Origin: Chamaelirium japonicum
Taxonomy: Eukaryota; Streptophyta; Magnoliopsida; Liliales; Melanthiaceae
NCBI GenBank assembly: GCA_947650365.1
Contig: OX393550.1
Location: 55,259,569 to 55,323,568 of the forward strand
Length of the DNA stretch: 64,000 bases
Reading direction: 5' to 3'
In this document: one piece after another, positions 47,801-57,883 of the stretch
Layout: the number at the start of each line of letters is the position of its first letter
How positions within the stretch are numbered: the stretch's first letter is position 1
Notes under the pieces: model-generated
Seen by the model: only the letters and a program-made list of their open reading frames with translations
The model's database searches: none
What the model was told of the DNA's origin: nothing
Program-made: the position numbers and the translations under genes

Positions 47801-48445
47801 ATAACCCAGACCGAGATCTTTAATTGTCTTCTTCGCCTCGTAGAATGATTTTGGTACTGTCTTACCCATAGGAAAAGCCTCTTTCAGCAACTCTACCAAC
47901 ATATTAAATGACTTATTACTCTAACCATTGAGGCACTTCAAATGAAGAAGCTTTACAGTGAAAGAGAGTTTTGAAAACTTCTCACACCCCGGGTATAGAG
48001 GTTGTTCGGCATCTTTAAGCAATCTGTAGAACTTGTCCGCTTCGATATTGGGCTGATCACCTGACGGTGTTTCCATGCCTATTTCACCTTGCAAATCATG
48101 TATCATACCCTGCATGTCATCGTCATCGTCTGTATTAATATTATCATCAGCGATCACTGTGTATGAAGTTTCACCGTGAGCTGCCATGGGGACTGCATCT
48201 AGCTCCTCACCGTGTGAGAACCAACGGGTATAGGTAATGTCAATGCCACGCATTACCAGATCAACCTCACATTCCTCTCGAACCTTCCTAATCACCCTTC
48301 CGCAGTCTATACAGGGACACACAATTTTTCCATCAAGCGGTGCAAGACGCTCAAATGCAAAATCCAGAAATTTCCTGACTCCTTCTCGGTACTCTTGGCT
48401 CATGCGATTCGAATTACGCATCCAACTCTTATCGATCGAAGACAT
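44844..48445 (-). pseudogene. tnp2-type CACTA transposase (TNPD-like)
   Basis: Four exons on the minus strand: 48445-46176, 46097-45789, 45698-45611 and 45518-44844, with GT-AG junctions that keep phase, about 1,110 codons. The N-terminus is the Transpos_assoc domain (SWMRNSNRMSQEYREGV, CPCIDCG). The tnp2 core follows (HARSCHICGATRYK, ASDGFNPFGN, CPTCNKETDS, HNLDVMHIEKNVCDN). The downstream exons carry the DUF4218- and DUF4216-type regions (EGYLAEECLTFCSRYL, PFILASQAQQIFY) and an acidic tail. It would cut and join the element ends. Stops at 47921-47923 and about 45372-45374 interrupt an otherwise open frame. The start follows from MSSIDKSW at 48445. Confidence 0.92.
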
Positions 48446-48449
48446 CTTC

Positions 48450-49150
48450 GTCTATCTGGCTATACAACACCTGACATATAATTTCAAACAATGTTATAAG
48501 ACTCCGCACAATTTCGGTTTCGGTTCCCGAGTATGGAACACCGAACCAAAACTTCTACAGACCATCCACATCCCTAATGGATGGGTGTATTATGATGAGT
48601 AGACTAGTCACATAGTAAACCCAGGGTTGGTGGCCAGCATTTGAACTGCTGATAGTTCGAATGCTAGGCATAGCACCAAAGTTATGCGATAGTAAGTCAA
48701 CAAGTCAGGGAGCCTCATCAAGTAAACACTTGGGGTCTGACGGTTCTCTCTGTCACTCGAGTAGATTTATGGTTTCGGTTTCGGTTTCGGTTTTGATTTT
48801 TCGTAAACCGAAAAAAATATAACCGACAAAACCGACACCGAAACCGACCGACAAAATCGACGCTCACCCTAGTCTAAAAACTACATTTTGCCCCCCATTC
48901 CCCCATTCAATTCAGTTTTGATAGGATATAAAAAATCAATGTTTTAATTAAAACACGAAAACTCGACTCGACTCGAAACCTTAATGAGTCGAGTAGACTC
49001 GACAACTCGGCTAAAACCCGACAAAACTCGAGTCGGATCGAAACTCAGCCGAGTCGGATCGAAACTCGAGTTTTGGATCGAGTCGGATCGAAACTCAGCC
49101 GAGTCGAGTCGACTCGGCCGAGTTTCGAGTCGACTCTGCGAGTATTAAAA
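48450..49150. repeat. Simple repeats upstream of the transposase gene
   Basis: GGTTTC(G) repeats (48770-48865) and GAGTCGGATCGAAACTC repeats (48960-49145) lie in otherwise unrecognised sequence. They may be remnants of small insertions in the CACTA leader region. Confidence 0.6.
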
Positions 49151-49275
49151 CAGTGTAAAAATTACCAATTTAGGGAATTAAGCAGTTTTGATAAGATAAA
49201 AATTACTCATATGAATGAATTGGAATAACTCATATGAATCGTATGATAATAACTCATATAAATGAATCGTATGAA

Positions 49276-49613
49276 TGGATACATTCCCATTCCCCCCACG
49301 CACCGTCGCCATCTTCGAATAAAGTATTTTCTACGGTAAAACCCAAAACATAACTGGAAGAATAAAGTATTTTCAAGCCCAAAACATAAGGAAAAGAGAC
49401 ACAATCAATTATGTCAAACCCAAAACATAACTGGATACATTCCCATTCTATTAGGTCAAACCAAAAATATTAGGTTGAATACTTTATTCTTCCAATCTAT
49501 TAGGTTGAATACTTTATTCTTCCAGTTTTGGGTTTGATCTAATTGATTGTGCGTGGAGGGAATGAGAATGTATCCAATTCGCGACGGTGCGTGGGGGGAA
49601 TGGGAATGTATCC
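49276..49613. repeat. Fold-back with perfect 34-bp arms
   Basis: The arm TGGATACATTCCCATTCC... (49276-49309) is the exact reverse complement of 49580-49613. Between them AACCCAAAACATAACTGG and TTATTCTTCCA(G/A)T motifs also recur in both orientations. Possibly a small inverted-repeat element or a regulatory fold in the transposase leader. Confidence 0.75.
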
Positions 49614-49699
49614 ATGTCACTCTTCAAATCTATTAGGTCAAACCCAAAACATAAGGAAAAGAGACACAATCAAAATTCAAGCAAATTCAAGCAAAATAT

Positions 49700-49985
49700 A
49701 TCAATATGCATTCAAGGAGGAGGAGCTCACCGGGGGGAGGAGGAGGAGGAGGAGCTCGCCGGCGCGCACGAGAGGAGCTCACCGGAGTCCACAGGAGGAG
49801 GAGGAGGCGGAGCTCACCGGCGCGCACGAGAGGGGAGGGGTGGCCGGCCGGCCGGAGGGGGGGAGGGAGGCCGGGGAGGGAGGGGAGGCCGGGGAGGGGG
49901 GGAGGGTGGCCGGGGAGGGGAGGAGGGTGGCCGGGGAGGGGGGGAGATTGAGAGAGAGAGAGAGGGGCGGGGAGGGGTTTAGATC
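49700..49985. repeat. GGAGGA/GGGGAGG-rich stretch in the transposase leader
   Basis: Purine-rich on plus (pyrimidine-rich on the sense minus strand), with GGAGGAGGAGCTC(A/G)CCGG(C/G) units and GGCCGGGGAGGGG repeats. Long frames on both strands are compositional. A CT-rich 5' leader or promoter role is plausible by position. Confidence 0.6.
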
Positions 49986-50029
49986 GAAACACAATAGAAG
50001 GGGGGATCGCTGAAACTGTTTTAAAATAG

Positions 50030-50223
50030 GGTTTTTACCGACGGACATTTAACTTCCGTCGGTAAAAATCGACGACGATAATACCTTTTTACCGACGGAT
50101 ATTTAATGTCCGTCGGTATATACCGACGGTAATTAAATATCCGTCGGTATAATGTCCCGACGAAACTCAGGGTTTCATTTTTTCCAGAGGCTCGGTTTCT
50201 ACCCTGAGTTTCGTCGGGACAAT
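50030..50223. repeat. CACTA-1 right subterminal motifs, inner part, with perfect hairpin
   Basis: TACCGACGGA and CCGTCGGTA alternate, then a hairpin with perfect 19-bp arms TCCCGACGAAACTCAGGGT (50155-50173) and its reverse complement (50201-50219) around a 27-base loop. The gypsy-like element inserted at its right edge (duplication ACAAT, 50219-50223). Confidence 0.85.
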
Positions 50224-51028
50224 TGTGGGTGCAAATTTTGGCAAGAAGTCTGCAAAAAGCGCGACCCACCGGCCCTGCCTGGTGGGCCCCCGAAGACCAC
50301 AGCGGGACCCACCGGCCCTGCCTGTTGGGCCCCCGAAGACTACAGCGGGACCCACCGGCCCTGCCTAGTGGGCCCCCGAAAACCACAGCGGGACCCACCG
50401 GCCCTGCCTGGTGGGCCCCCGAAGACTACAGCGGGACCCACCGGCCCTGCCTGGTGGGCCCCCGAAGACTACAGCGGGACCCACCGGCCCTGCCTGGTGG
50501 GCCCAAGAGCCTGTGGAATCCCCCCAGGAGACGGTAGCGGGGTCCACCAGCTTTACCTGGAGGATCCCCAGATACGGCAGCAGAGACCGCCATTTACCCA
50601 GGAAATCCTCCCCAGAAATTCTATAAATAGCAGAACCTTCGAATGTAAAAGGATCCGATTTTTCCAGATCAAGATCTCAAACCCAGAAACCAGAGCTCTG
50701 AGATTTCCAGCTTCCCATCCTTCAACTCTCCTTGATCTCCTTCTTCTGTTTGAAGAGGTCGAAGAGGCTTTAGTGACACTCGGCATGTCGAGGTCACTTC
50801 AATACAAGTGTTAGTGAATTCGGGTTGCTCCCTATAGCACGGAGACGTAGGCTTCGGCTGAACTCCGAGATCACTTCTCGTGTCAACACTCTCTCTGATT
50901 GCATCTCTCTATTTACATATCAAAAGCTGCAATTCCAATCGACAGATCGAACAACGATCTCTTCGACTCGAACTTCAATTGACTGGTGCTGCGAAGTCTT
51001 CGGGTCGGCATGAAGATTTTCCCCCACA
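50224..51028 (+). repeat. 5' LTR of the coding-free element
   Basis: U3 holds about six 44-bp tandem units (50266-50505) with CCCACCGGCCCTGCCTGGTGGG, which can fold through CCCACC/GGTGGG. The TATAAATA box is at 50622-50629. It ends TTTTCCCCCACA. Confidence 0.92.
50622..50629 (+). promoter_or_regulatory. TATA box of the 5' LTR
   Basis: TATAAATAGCAGA(A/G)CC is conserved in all three LTRs of the family (also 56418-56425 and 60376-60383), downstream of the 44-bp repeats. Confidence 0.7.
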
Positions 51029-51049
51029 GTTTGGCGCCGTCTGTGGGAT
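51029..51049 (+). promoter_or_regulatory. Primer-binding site
   Basis: TTTGGCGCCGTCTGTGGGA directly follows the LTR; TGGCGCC-type sites of this form adjoin 5' LTRs of plant Tat/Athila-type gypsy elements. The same sequence follows the LTR at 60851. Confidence 0.75.
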
Positions 51050-51452
51050 TCGTTCAAAAAGCTCAATGTGCTCGATGACAACATTGGATCAGTTGAGCAG
51101 ACAACTGATCTTCAAAGTCAAACTTCTCAGCTCCCTCGGTTGAGCAGACAACCGAATAGACACGAGCGATCTGGTTGCTTCCTCCGCTTTCACTGAATGG
51201 CGAAGACTCTATCAGGATCATCCAGAGGGAAGTTACTCAGAATGACATCAGTTTCGACTCGAGACTCGCTCAATGAGTTGGCAGCTCAGAGTCGGCAGCT
51301 CAACTTCAATCCAACAACCCGCCCTTTCTAGACAATCCATCGTCGATATATCATATCGATATCCTAAGCCTTTCAAGTCTGACTCTCCCCCAATCCCTAC
51401 ATTGGGGGTGAGGTTCGAAACGAAAGGGCTCACTTGAAGACTACAACGAGGT

Positions 51453-51662
51453 GAATGCAAAGTCCGAGGCGCACTCGCTGCCTCGGTATTCGGCGAAGCC
51501 CAAGGAGACAGCCTTGGCACTCGAATGCAAAGTCTGAGGTGCACTCGTTGCCTCGACATTCGGCGAAGCCCAAGGAGACAGCCTTGGCACTCGAATGCAA
51601 AGTCTGAGGTGCACTCGTTGCCTCGACATTCGGCGAAGTCCAAGGAGACAGCCTTGACACAA
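51453..51662. repeat. 70-bp tandem repeat, three copies
   Basis: Units from GAATGCAAAGTC(C/T)GAGG through CGGCGAAG(C/T)CCAAGGAGACA start at 51453, 51523 and 51593. Confidence 0.9.
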
Positions 51663-52190
51663 CTCTCAATTTCAAGCTACCAGGTCGTTTAACAAGTTTA
51701 GGGCCTCGTGTTGTGACACGATCCTTTACGTGCAAATGTTAAACGGTTTCGGGTTGTGAAACAGCACAACTCTCAATTTCAAGCTACCAGGTCGTTTAAC
51801 AAGTTTAGGGCCTCGTGTTGCGACACGACCCTTTACGTGCAAATGTTAAACGGTTTCGGGTTGTAAAACAGCACAACTCTCAATTTCAAGCTACCAGGTC
51901 ATTTAACAAGTTTAGGGCCTCGTGTTGCGACACGACCCTTTACGTGCAAATGTTAAACGGTTTCGGGTTGTGAAATAGCACAACTCTCAATTTCAAGCTA
52001 CCAGGTCGTTTAACAAGTTTAGGGCCTTGTGTTGCGACACGACCCTTTACGTGCAAACGTTAAACGGTTTCGGGTTGTGAAACAGCACAACTCTCAATTT
52101 CAAGCTACCAGGTTGTTTAACAAGTTTGGGGCCTCATGTTGCGACACAACCCCTTATGTGCAAATGTTAAACCTATTCAATCATTCTATT
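51660..52190. repeat. 107-bp tandem repeat, about five copies
   Basis: Units starting CAACTCTCAATTTCAAGC recur at about 51660, 51767, 51873, 51981 and 52087. Each includes GTGTTGCGACACGACCC, which contains the palindrome TGTTGCGACA/TGTCG-like core, and ends GGTTTCGGGTTGTGAAACAG. Confidence 0.9.
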
Positions 52191-52829
52191 CTATTCAGAA
52201 TATCAACACTCAGATACATAATCCAAGGCACCTTCGCTGCCTCGACGTGCAGCAAAGTCCAAAGACAAGCCCCAGCACTCGAATGAAAAGTTCAAGATGC
52301 TCTACACCGCCTCGGCACCTAACGAACGTGGAGAGAGAGCTCCGGTGTTCACAGACAAAGTCCGAGGCGACCATCGCCTCGGCACTCAGCAAGTCCGAAA
52401 CCCGAGACTTGCTCTCGGCACCCTAGCGAGGCCTAAAGCTCTCAGCCCCAACACATCTCGACATGAAGATCAAGGTCCAACGCGTTCTGCAGCATTCAGC
52501 CAACGTCGCTCCAAAGGCAGGACATCCCTCAAACTTACCAAGTCACTACAGAAGACTTCTACCACTCGACACTCATATAATAGAGCATCACGCGCTCTCA
52601 TACTCGAGGAAGGCGCATTCTGGAAGTTCACCACCGATGAGGGGGTGAATCTACACTCTTCTATAGCCAGCATCAACACTCTTCTATAGCCAGCATCAAC
52701 ATACAAAGACATGTGCTCCACGCTCCAAATTAGTTAAGAGAACGTTGCGACCCAACTCCTGTCAACTGAAGAGATAGGAGAAACAATCCTCTAACAACTC
52801 AAAGGCAAAGACTCATCAACCATTCTCAA
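52191..52829. other. Interior of the coding-free element, no gene recognised
   Basis: Sequence rich in CTCGGCA and AGTCCGA(G/A)GC motifs, probably decayed versions of the 70-bp repeat unit. No recognisable protein. Confidence 0.5.
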
Positions 52830-52940
52830 TTTTGACTGATCGGTCAAACTTGACTGATCGGTCAAATTTGACTGATCGGTCAAATTTGACTGATCGGTCA
52901 ATTTTGACTGATCGATCAAACTTGACCGATCGGTCTGAGG
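52830..52940. repeat. TTGACTGATCGGTCAA tandem repeat, first cluster
   Basis: About six 18-bp units of TTGACTGATCGGTCAAA with small changes; the palindromic form TTGACCGATCGGTC appears at the right end. Confidence 0.9.
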
Positions 52941-54530
52941 CAGCATTCGATCAAAGTCCAAATTTAGTCCTAGTATTTGGTAGCATAGTCCGAGACCAAC
53001 ATCTTGGCATTTGGTCGAAAGTCCAAGCTCGCAACCTTGGCACGAGGTAGCAAAGTCCGAGACCTGAGTCTCGGCATCCAATCGAAGTCTTCGCACATGG
53101 CCTCAACACTATTCGGAAGCAAGACATTCGAATTCTATTTCATAGCACACAAACATTCAATTACTTCCTAGAGGCACTCTCTACCATGGTTAGTCCACCA
53201 GTGGAGGACAACCAGGTACGCACGACATTCGTACATGCTTGTGCATTCGAAGACTTGTGAGTACAAGCTGATCTTGCAAAAGATCGAGTTACCTCGGTTC
53301 GTAGCTTCGATCGATCCAAACTTCCATACTACGAGGATTGGCCCTGCTCAACTAACTTACATGACCCCCCGTGGTATAGCTTTCAATGCTATGAACATTC
53401 AGTCGACATTCATCTTTCGATCTTCTGACAATATTGACCTCCCGGCAGCAACCGATCGTCTCGACCGGTCAGCCGCAATTCTATTCAACACTGCAAGATT
53501 CGGTTATACCCCAATCCCCTGGTTCATTACCAATTACCGGCAATTAGTCGATTGACCCTGGACCGGGGGTTGGCTATTTTTGTCCATACGCTCGATGCCT
53601 GATGAATGCTGACAGCAAAGAATTAGACAGGGACATTCGATAAGAGGGTCTCTTGCTCATTCGGTAAGAGCATGACACCAACGGCTGGATTTGCTCTTGC
53701 AAGTAAGTCACCATGGTCCTTGGACGCCACCTCAAAAATCAACCCAATTGAAGTGCCATCCACTCATAAATTGGTTGAATGAAATTTCATCCAAAGCCAT
53801 CCAAAGCACTCAACACCAACTGCTGTGATTCGCACTCGCAAGATAAGGAGCACAACATTACAGCTTTGTACATGAAATGTCCCTAACTTGAGTGAGGAAA
53901 TCCCACCTATTCACTAGAGACAAAAGAGTTGTCTCAATGATTTGTACCACTAAACAATGCAGCAGCAGCTGTTGAGCCCGTGACTCTCTTCACAAAAGTG
54001 AGTTAGCAGTGAGAGCCCGTGACTGCACAGTGAAGAGCCTCATTCTGTATGACGATCGATCACAGCTCACTGACCTGATCCAACGGCCAGCATTTATGCA
54101 TTCAAAAGAGTATGGCAGCAGTGGGAGCCCGTGACTGAACAGTGAAGTCAGAGCAGCTCTTGTGAAGTTTTGGGCAGTCACAACCCGTGACTGCACAGTG
54201 GGGTTTGAGCAGTCACAACCCGTGACTTGTGATCCCCCAGCCCCGTGACTGCAGAGCCCTCTCTGCTCCGGCGTCCTACAAGCACGAGCACTCTCCTCCT
54301 CTCCAAGCGGCTGCAGGTCGCGGGTCCGGCAGCGGTCGCCTCTACGCCACCCTCGACTCCGATCGGTAACGCACACCCGATCGAGCCAGCTGCAGCATCC
54401 CCATCTTCACTAACAACGCCAACTCCGCCTCAGATCGGCAGCAGGCGACCGATCGGGCATATTCAGCCGGTCAAGGTTTCGGCGATCGGTCAAAAAGGGG
54501 GTTTTTCTATAGATTTAGTTCAAAATTTAC
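52941..54530. other. Interior of the coding-free element, no gene recognised
   Basis: Unrecognised sequence. Between 53950 and 54250 the phrase (G/C)AGC(C/A)CGTGACTG(C/A)ACAGTG recurs several times. Frames present (for example 53235-53555) resemble no protein I know. Confidence 0.45.
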
Positions 54531-54665
54531 CAATCAGTGCTTCCGATCGGTCAAGATTTGCCGATCAGTGCTTCCGATCGGCAAAAATTTGCCGATCAGT
54601 GCTTCCGATCGATCAAAATTTGCCGATCAGTGCTTCTGATCGGTCAAAATTTGCCGATCGGCAAC
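54531..54665. repeat. 31-bp repeat with GATCGGTCAAAATTTGCCGATC
   Basis: Four to five units of AGTGCTTCCGATCGGTCAA and AATTTGCCGATC, each carrying a GATCGG/CCGATC pair. Confidence 0.88.
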
Positions 54666-54739
54666 CTCGATCCCCTTCTTCCCCTTCGTTTTCCATCTGA
54701 TCGGCGAAAAACACACTAGATCTGGAGCCAAACGTGGAT

Positions 54740-55960
54740 ATTTGACCGATCAACCATTTCTTGACTGGCTGTTTTTGTCCGATCGGTGAATTTCACCCGA
54801 TCGGTGAAATTCACCCGATCGGCGAAATTCTCCCGATCATCCTCCATCTGATCGGCCAGAAATCCATTGGATCTGGGGCTAGGAGTGCATTTCCGACCGA
54901 TCAACCATTTCTTGACCGGCTGTTTTTGTCCGATCGGTGAATTTCACCCGATCGGTGAAATTCACCCGATCGACGAAATTCTCCCGATCGGCGATTTGCA
55001 CCCGATCAGCGACCTGATCATGATCGGCGATTTGCACCTGATCGGCGATTTGCACCCGATCTGGCAAAAAACTTATGTTTTTAGCCAATCACCCAAACCT
55101 TGACCGGCTGATTTTAACCGATCGGTCAAACTTGACCGATCGGACGAATTCGACCGATCGATCGATTTTCTACTGGATCTGGCAAAAAACTTGTGTTTTT
55201 AGCCGATCACCCAAACCTTGACCGGCTGATTTTAACCGATCGGTCAAACTTGACCGATCGGTCAAAATCAACCGATCGATCGATTTTCTACTGGATCTGG
55301 CAAAAAACTTGTGTTTTTAGCCGATCACCCAAACCTTGACCGGCTGATTTTAACCGATCGGTCAAACCTAACTGATCGGTCAAAATCAACCGATCGGTCG
55401 ATTTTCTACTGGATCTGGCAAAAAACTTGTGTTTTTAGCCGATCACCCAAACCTTGACTGGCTGATTTTAACCGATCGGTCAAACTTGACCGATCGGTCA
55501 AAATCAACCGATCGGTCGATTTCTACTGGATCTGGCAAAAAACTTGTGTTTTTAGCCGATCACCCAAACCTTGACCGGCTGATTTTAACCGATCGGTCAA
55601 ACTTGACCGATCGGTCAAAATCAATCGATCGGTCGATTTTCTACTGGATCGGCCAAAAAACTATGTTTTTTGACCGATCACTCCAACCTTGACCGGTTGA
55701 ATTCGACTGATCGGTCAAAATTGACCGATCGGTCAAAATTGATCGATCAGTTAAGTTTGACCGATCGGTCAAATTTGACCGATCAGTCAAGTTTGACCGA
55801 TCAGTCAAAATTGACCGATCAGTCAAATTTGACCGATCAGTCAAGTTTGACCGATCAGTCAAGTTTGACCGATCAGTCAAGTTTGACCGATCAGTCAAAT
55901 TTGACCGATCAGTCAAAATTGACCGATCAGTCTATTTTCAAACGCTAACACTCGACAAAG
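54740..55960. repeat. GATCGGTCAA palindrome arrays, main cluster
   Basis: Three layers. At 54770-55060, CCGATCGGTGAA/TTCACCCGATCGG units. At 55075-55660, about five units of roughly 113-118 bp with CAAAAAACTTGTGTTTTTAGC followed by TTGACCGATCGGTCAA palindromes. At 55680-55940, about a dozen 18-bp units TTGACCGATC(A/G)GTCAA(A/G)T. All centre on CCGATCGG. Frames such as repeated TDRSNL only mirror the unit. Confidence 0.93.
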
Positions 55961-56051
55961 CTCCTCTGCGTGTGTTACAGGGGGTCGTTAGCTTTGCACC
56001 ACGAATCCAAGCCAGCCAAGGTGGCCTCTTAGCTAACTTGGAGGGGGTAAC

Positions 56052-56833
56052 TGTGGGTGCAAATTTTGGTAAGAAGTCTGCAAACAGCGGGACCCACCGG
56101 CCCTGCCTAGTGGGCCCTCGGAGACTACAGTGGGACCCACCGGCCCTGCCTGGTGGGCCCCTGGAGACAACAGCGGGACCCACTGGCCCTGCCTGGTGGG
56201 CCCCCGGAGACTACAGTGGGACCCACCGGCCCTGCCTGGTGGGCCCCTGGAGACAACAACGGGACCCACTGGCCTGCCTGGTGGGCCCCCGGAGACTACA
56301 GCGGGACCCACCGGCCCTGCCTGGTGGGCCCCCTAAAACGGCAGCAAAGCCCGACAGCTTTACCTGGAAGATCCCCAGATGCTGCAGCAGAAACCGCCAT
56401 TTACCACCAGAGAATCCTATAAATAGCAGAGCCTTCGAATGTAAAAGGATCCGAAATCCATTTTCCACTCTGAGATCTGATTTTCAGAACCAGAGCTCTG
56501 GAATTTCTATCTTCTCACCCTTCACCTCTACTTGATCATCTTCTTGTCTGTGAAGAGATCAAGAAGGCTTCAGTAGCACTCGGCCTGTCGAGGTTACTTT
56601 GAGAAAAGTGTTAGTGAATTCGGGTTGCACCCTATAGCACGGAGACGTAGGCTTCGGCTGAACTCCGAGATCACTTCTCGTGTCAAACTCTCTCTCTGAT
56701 TGTATCTCTCTGTTTACATATCAAAAACTTCAACTTCGATCAACAGATCGACCAACGATCTTCGACGTCAACTTCAACTCCAATTGACTGGTGAGGCGAG
56801 GTCTTTGGGTCGGCACGAAGATTTTCCCCCACA
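56052..56833 (+). repeat. 3' LTR of the coding-free element
   Basis: The same order as the 5' LTR: 43-44-bp CCCACCGGCCCTGCC repeats (56093-56335), TATAAATA at 56418-56425, ending TTTTCCCCCACA. A purine tract GGAGGGGG (56040-56047) precedes it. Confidence 0.92.
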
Positions 56834-57257
56834 ACAATTTTACCGACGGATATTTACTTACCGTCGGTATTCTGCCGACGGACGTATAATTTCCGTCGGT
56901 AATAGTAGTTATACCGACGGCAATATAAAGCCCGTCGGTAAAATATCACGACGGAACTCAGGGTGCGTTTTTTTTCCAGAGACTCGATTTTTACCCTGAG
57001 TTCCGTGGTGACATTGTACCGACGGACTTTATTTAGCTGTCGGTATAAAGTATTATACCGACGAATATATTCATGCCGTCGGTATAAAGCCTTTTTACCG
57101 ACGGTAAATAGTTGACCGTCGGTAATAAATGTGTAATAAAAATTAAAAAAATTGAAGTTATAATACCGACGGACATTGTATTTACCGTCGGTATAAAGTA
57201 TATTATTACCGACGGTTATAATAATGTCTGTCGGTAAAGAACCTTCTCCTTGTAGTG
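56834..57257. repeat. CACTA-1 right end: subterminal motifs, second hairpin and terminal repeat
   Basis: TACCGACGG/CCGTCGGTA motifs continue to the terminal repeat (CACTACAAGGAGAAGG on minus). A second, imperfect copy of the 50155 hairpin is at 56942-57012 (ACGGAACTCAGGGT ... ACCCTGAGTTCCGT) with a closely related loop (TTTTCCAGAG(A/G)CTCG). Confidence 0.88.
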
Positions 57258-57260
57258 GGG

Positions 57261-57385
57261 CGATCGGGTTTGGGGGGAAATTGGGTTGGTGGGGATAGGA
57301 GAGGGATCCGAAAGAGAGATGAGAGAGATCGGGTTGGGAGGGAGAGGAATCGGTTAAGAGGGTGAGAGAGATCCGAGAGAAAGAA

Positions 57386-57424
<39 letters not shown>

Positions 57425-57878
57425 AGGTGAGAGGGAGAGAAAGAGAGAGAGAAACGGGGGTTTGGGTTCGGGTTTTTTTTTTTTTTCTTTTTCTTTTCTT
57501 TTCTTTCTTTTTTTTTTTTTTCTTCTCTCCCCTTTTTTTTTTTGAGGCGGTCAAGCCCACTCACACCGGACCCATGTCACGCCATGACCTGCCGACCGGC
57601 GAACCTCGTCGGGTCCGATCGATCTGCTAAAATAACGGCTAATTATAATTAAATAAGTCGTCTCTAATTATCGTGCACAAGAAACTGAAAAAAAATCAAC
57701 CAGTTATATCACAATCATCTCGCGTCCCGAACCCGGGGCCCACTGCCTGGTCCTGCTCGAGTACAACCAATAGCATTCCAACCAATAAAAATAATTATTC
57801 AAGCAACGATATTAAAATAATAATTAAATCAAACCGAGTTGCCCTGAGCGAATACACACTGGAGTGCCGGTCATTACA
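57261..57878. other. End of the LTR-type insertion
   Basis: GA microsatellite (57391-57421) and poly-T runs (57468-57545), then unrecognised sequence with AATAATTATT motifs, ending CATTACA at the TTTTG duplication. No gene. Confidence 0.6.
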
Positions 57879-57883
57879 TTTTG

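Larger units (their letters stand above)
50224..56833 (+). mobile_element. Coding-free Ty3/gypsy-related LTR element (LARD-like)
   Basis: LTRs of 805 and 782 bp begin TGTGGGTGCAAATTTTGG and end CCCCCACA; the duplication ACAAT flanks the element (50219-50223 and 56834-56838). TTTGGCGCCGTCTGTGGGA follows the 5' LTR, and GGAGGGGG precedes the 3' LTR. No gag or pol can be read; the 5-kb interior is several tandem repeat families. LTRs and primer site are of the same family as the gag-bearing element at 60040, which could have supplied proteins in trans. The LTRs differ considerably, so insertion is not recent. Confidence 0.92.
37559..57257 (-). mobile_element. CACTA (En/Spm) element 1, 19.7 kb, satellite-bearing
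   Basis: Ends are CACTACAAAAAAAACAG on the left and CTCCTTGTAGTG on the right, flanked by the 3-bp duplication GGG (37556-37558 and 57258-57260). Subterminal zones are full of TACCGACGG/CCGTCGGTA motifs in both orientations, as for transposase-binding sites of this superfamily. Genes run on the minus strand: a tnp2-type transposase (48445-44844) then a tnpA-like gene (43222-41545). Two 181-bp satellite arrays lie at 38562-41343 and 43384-44690. A gypsy-like element is nested at 50224-56833; without it the CACTA is about 13.1 kb. Confidence 0.95.
33992..57878 (+). mobile_element. LTR-type insertion (solo-LTR-like) in copia B gag, holding CACTA-1
   Basis: Begins TGTCACGCCCCAGAAATC and ends GGTCATTACA, flanked by TTTTG on both sides (33987-33991 and 57879-57883). 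Removing it restores the copia gag-protease frame exactly. Without the CACTA element it is about 4.2 kb, with no gag-pol and no second LTR visible. Start motif and GA-rich zone near the end (57300-57440) parallel the insertion at 361-6717. Orientation is given as the strand that reads TGTCACG first. Confidence 0.82.

Noticed and set aside
49543..50048. Glycine/arginine- or proline-rich frames on both strands
   Set aside because: Caused by GGA/GGGG-rich sequence in the CACTA leader; overlapping frames on both strands are equally open.
50152..50814. 220-codon frame with PALPGGPPKT repeats
   Set aside because: Produced by the 44-bp LTR repeats and crossing the LTR boundary; the same happens in the other two LTRs of the family.
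52832..55948. Repeating TDRSNL / TDQSSL peptides
   Set aside because: Direct translation of the TTGACCGATCGGTCAA repeat; no start context or family.
57391..57421. GA microsatellite as a promoter element
   Set aside because: No transcription unit follows in either direction; GA-rich zones are common in this LTR type.
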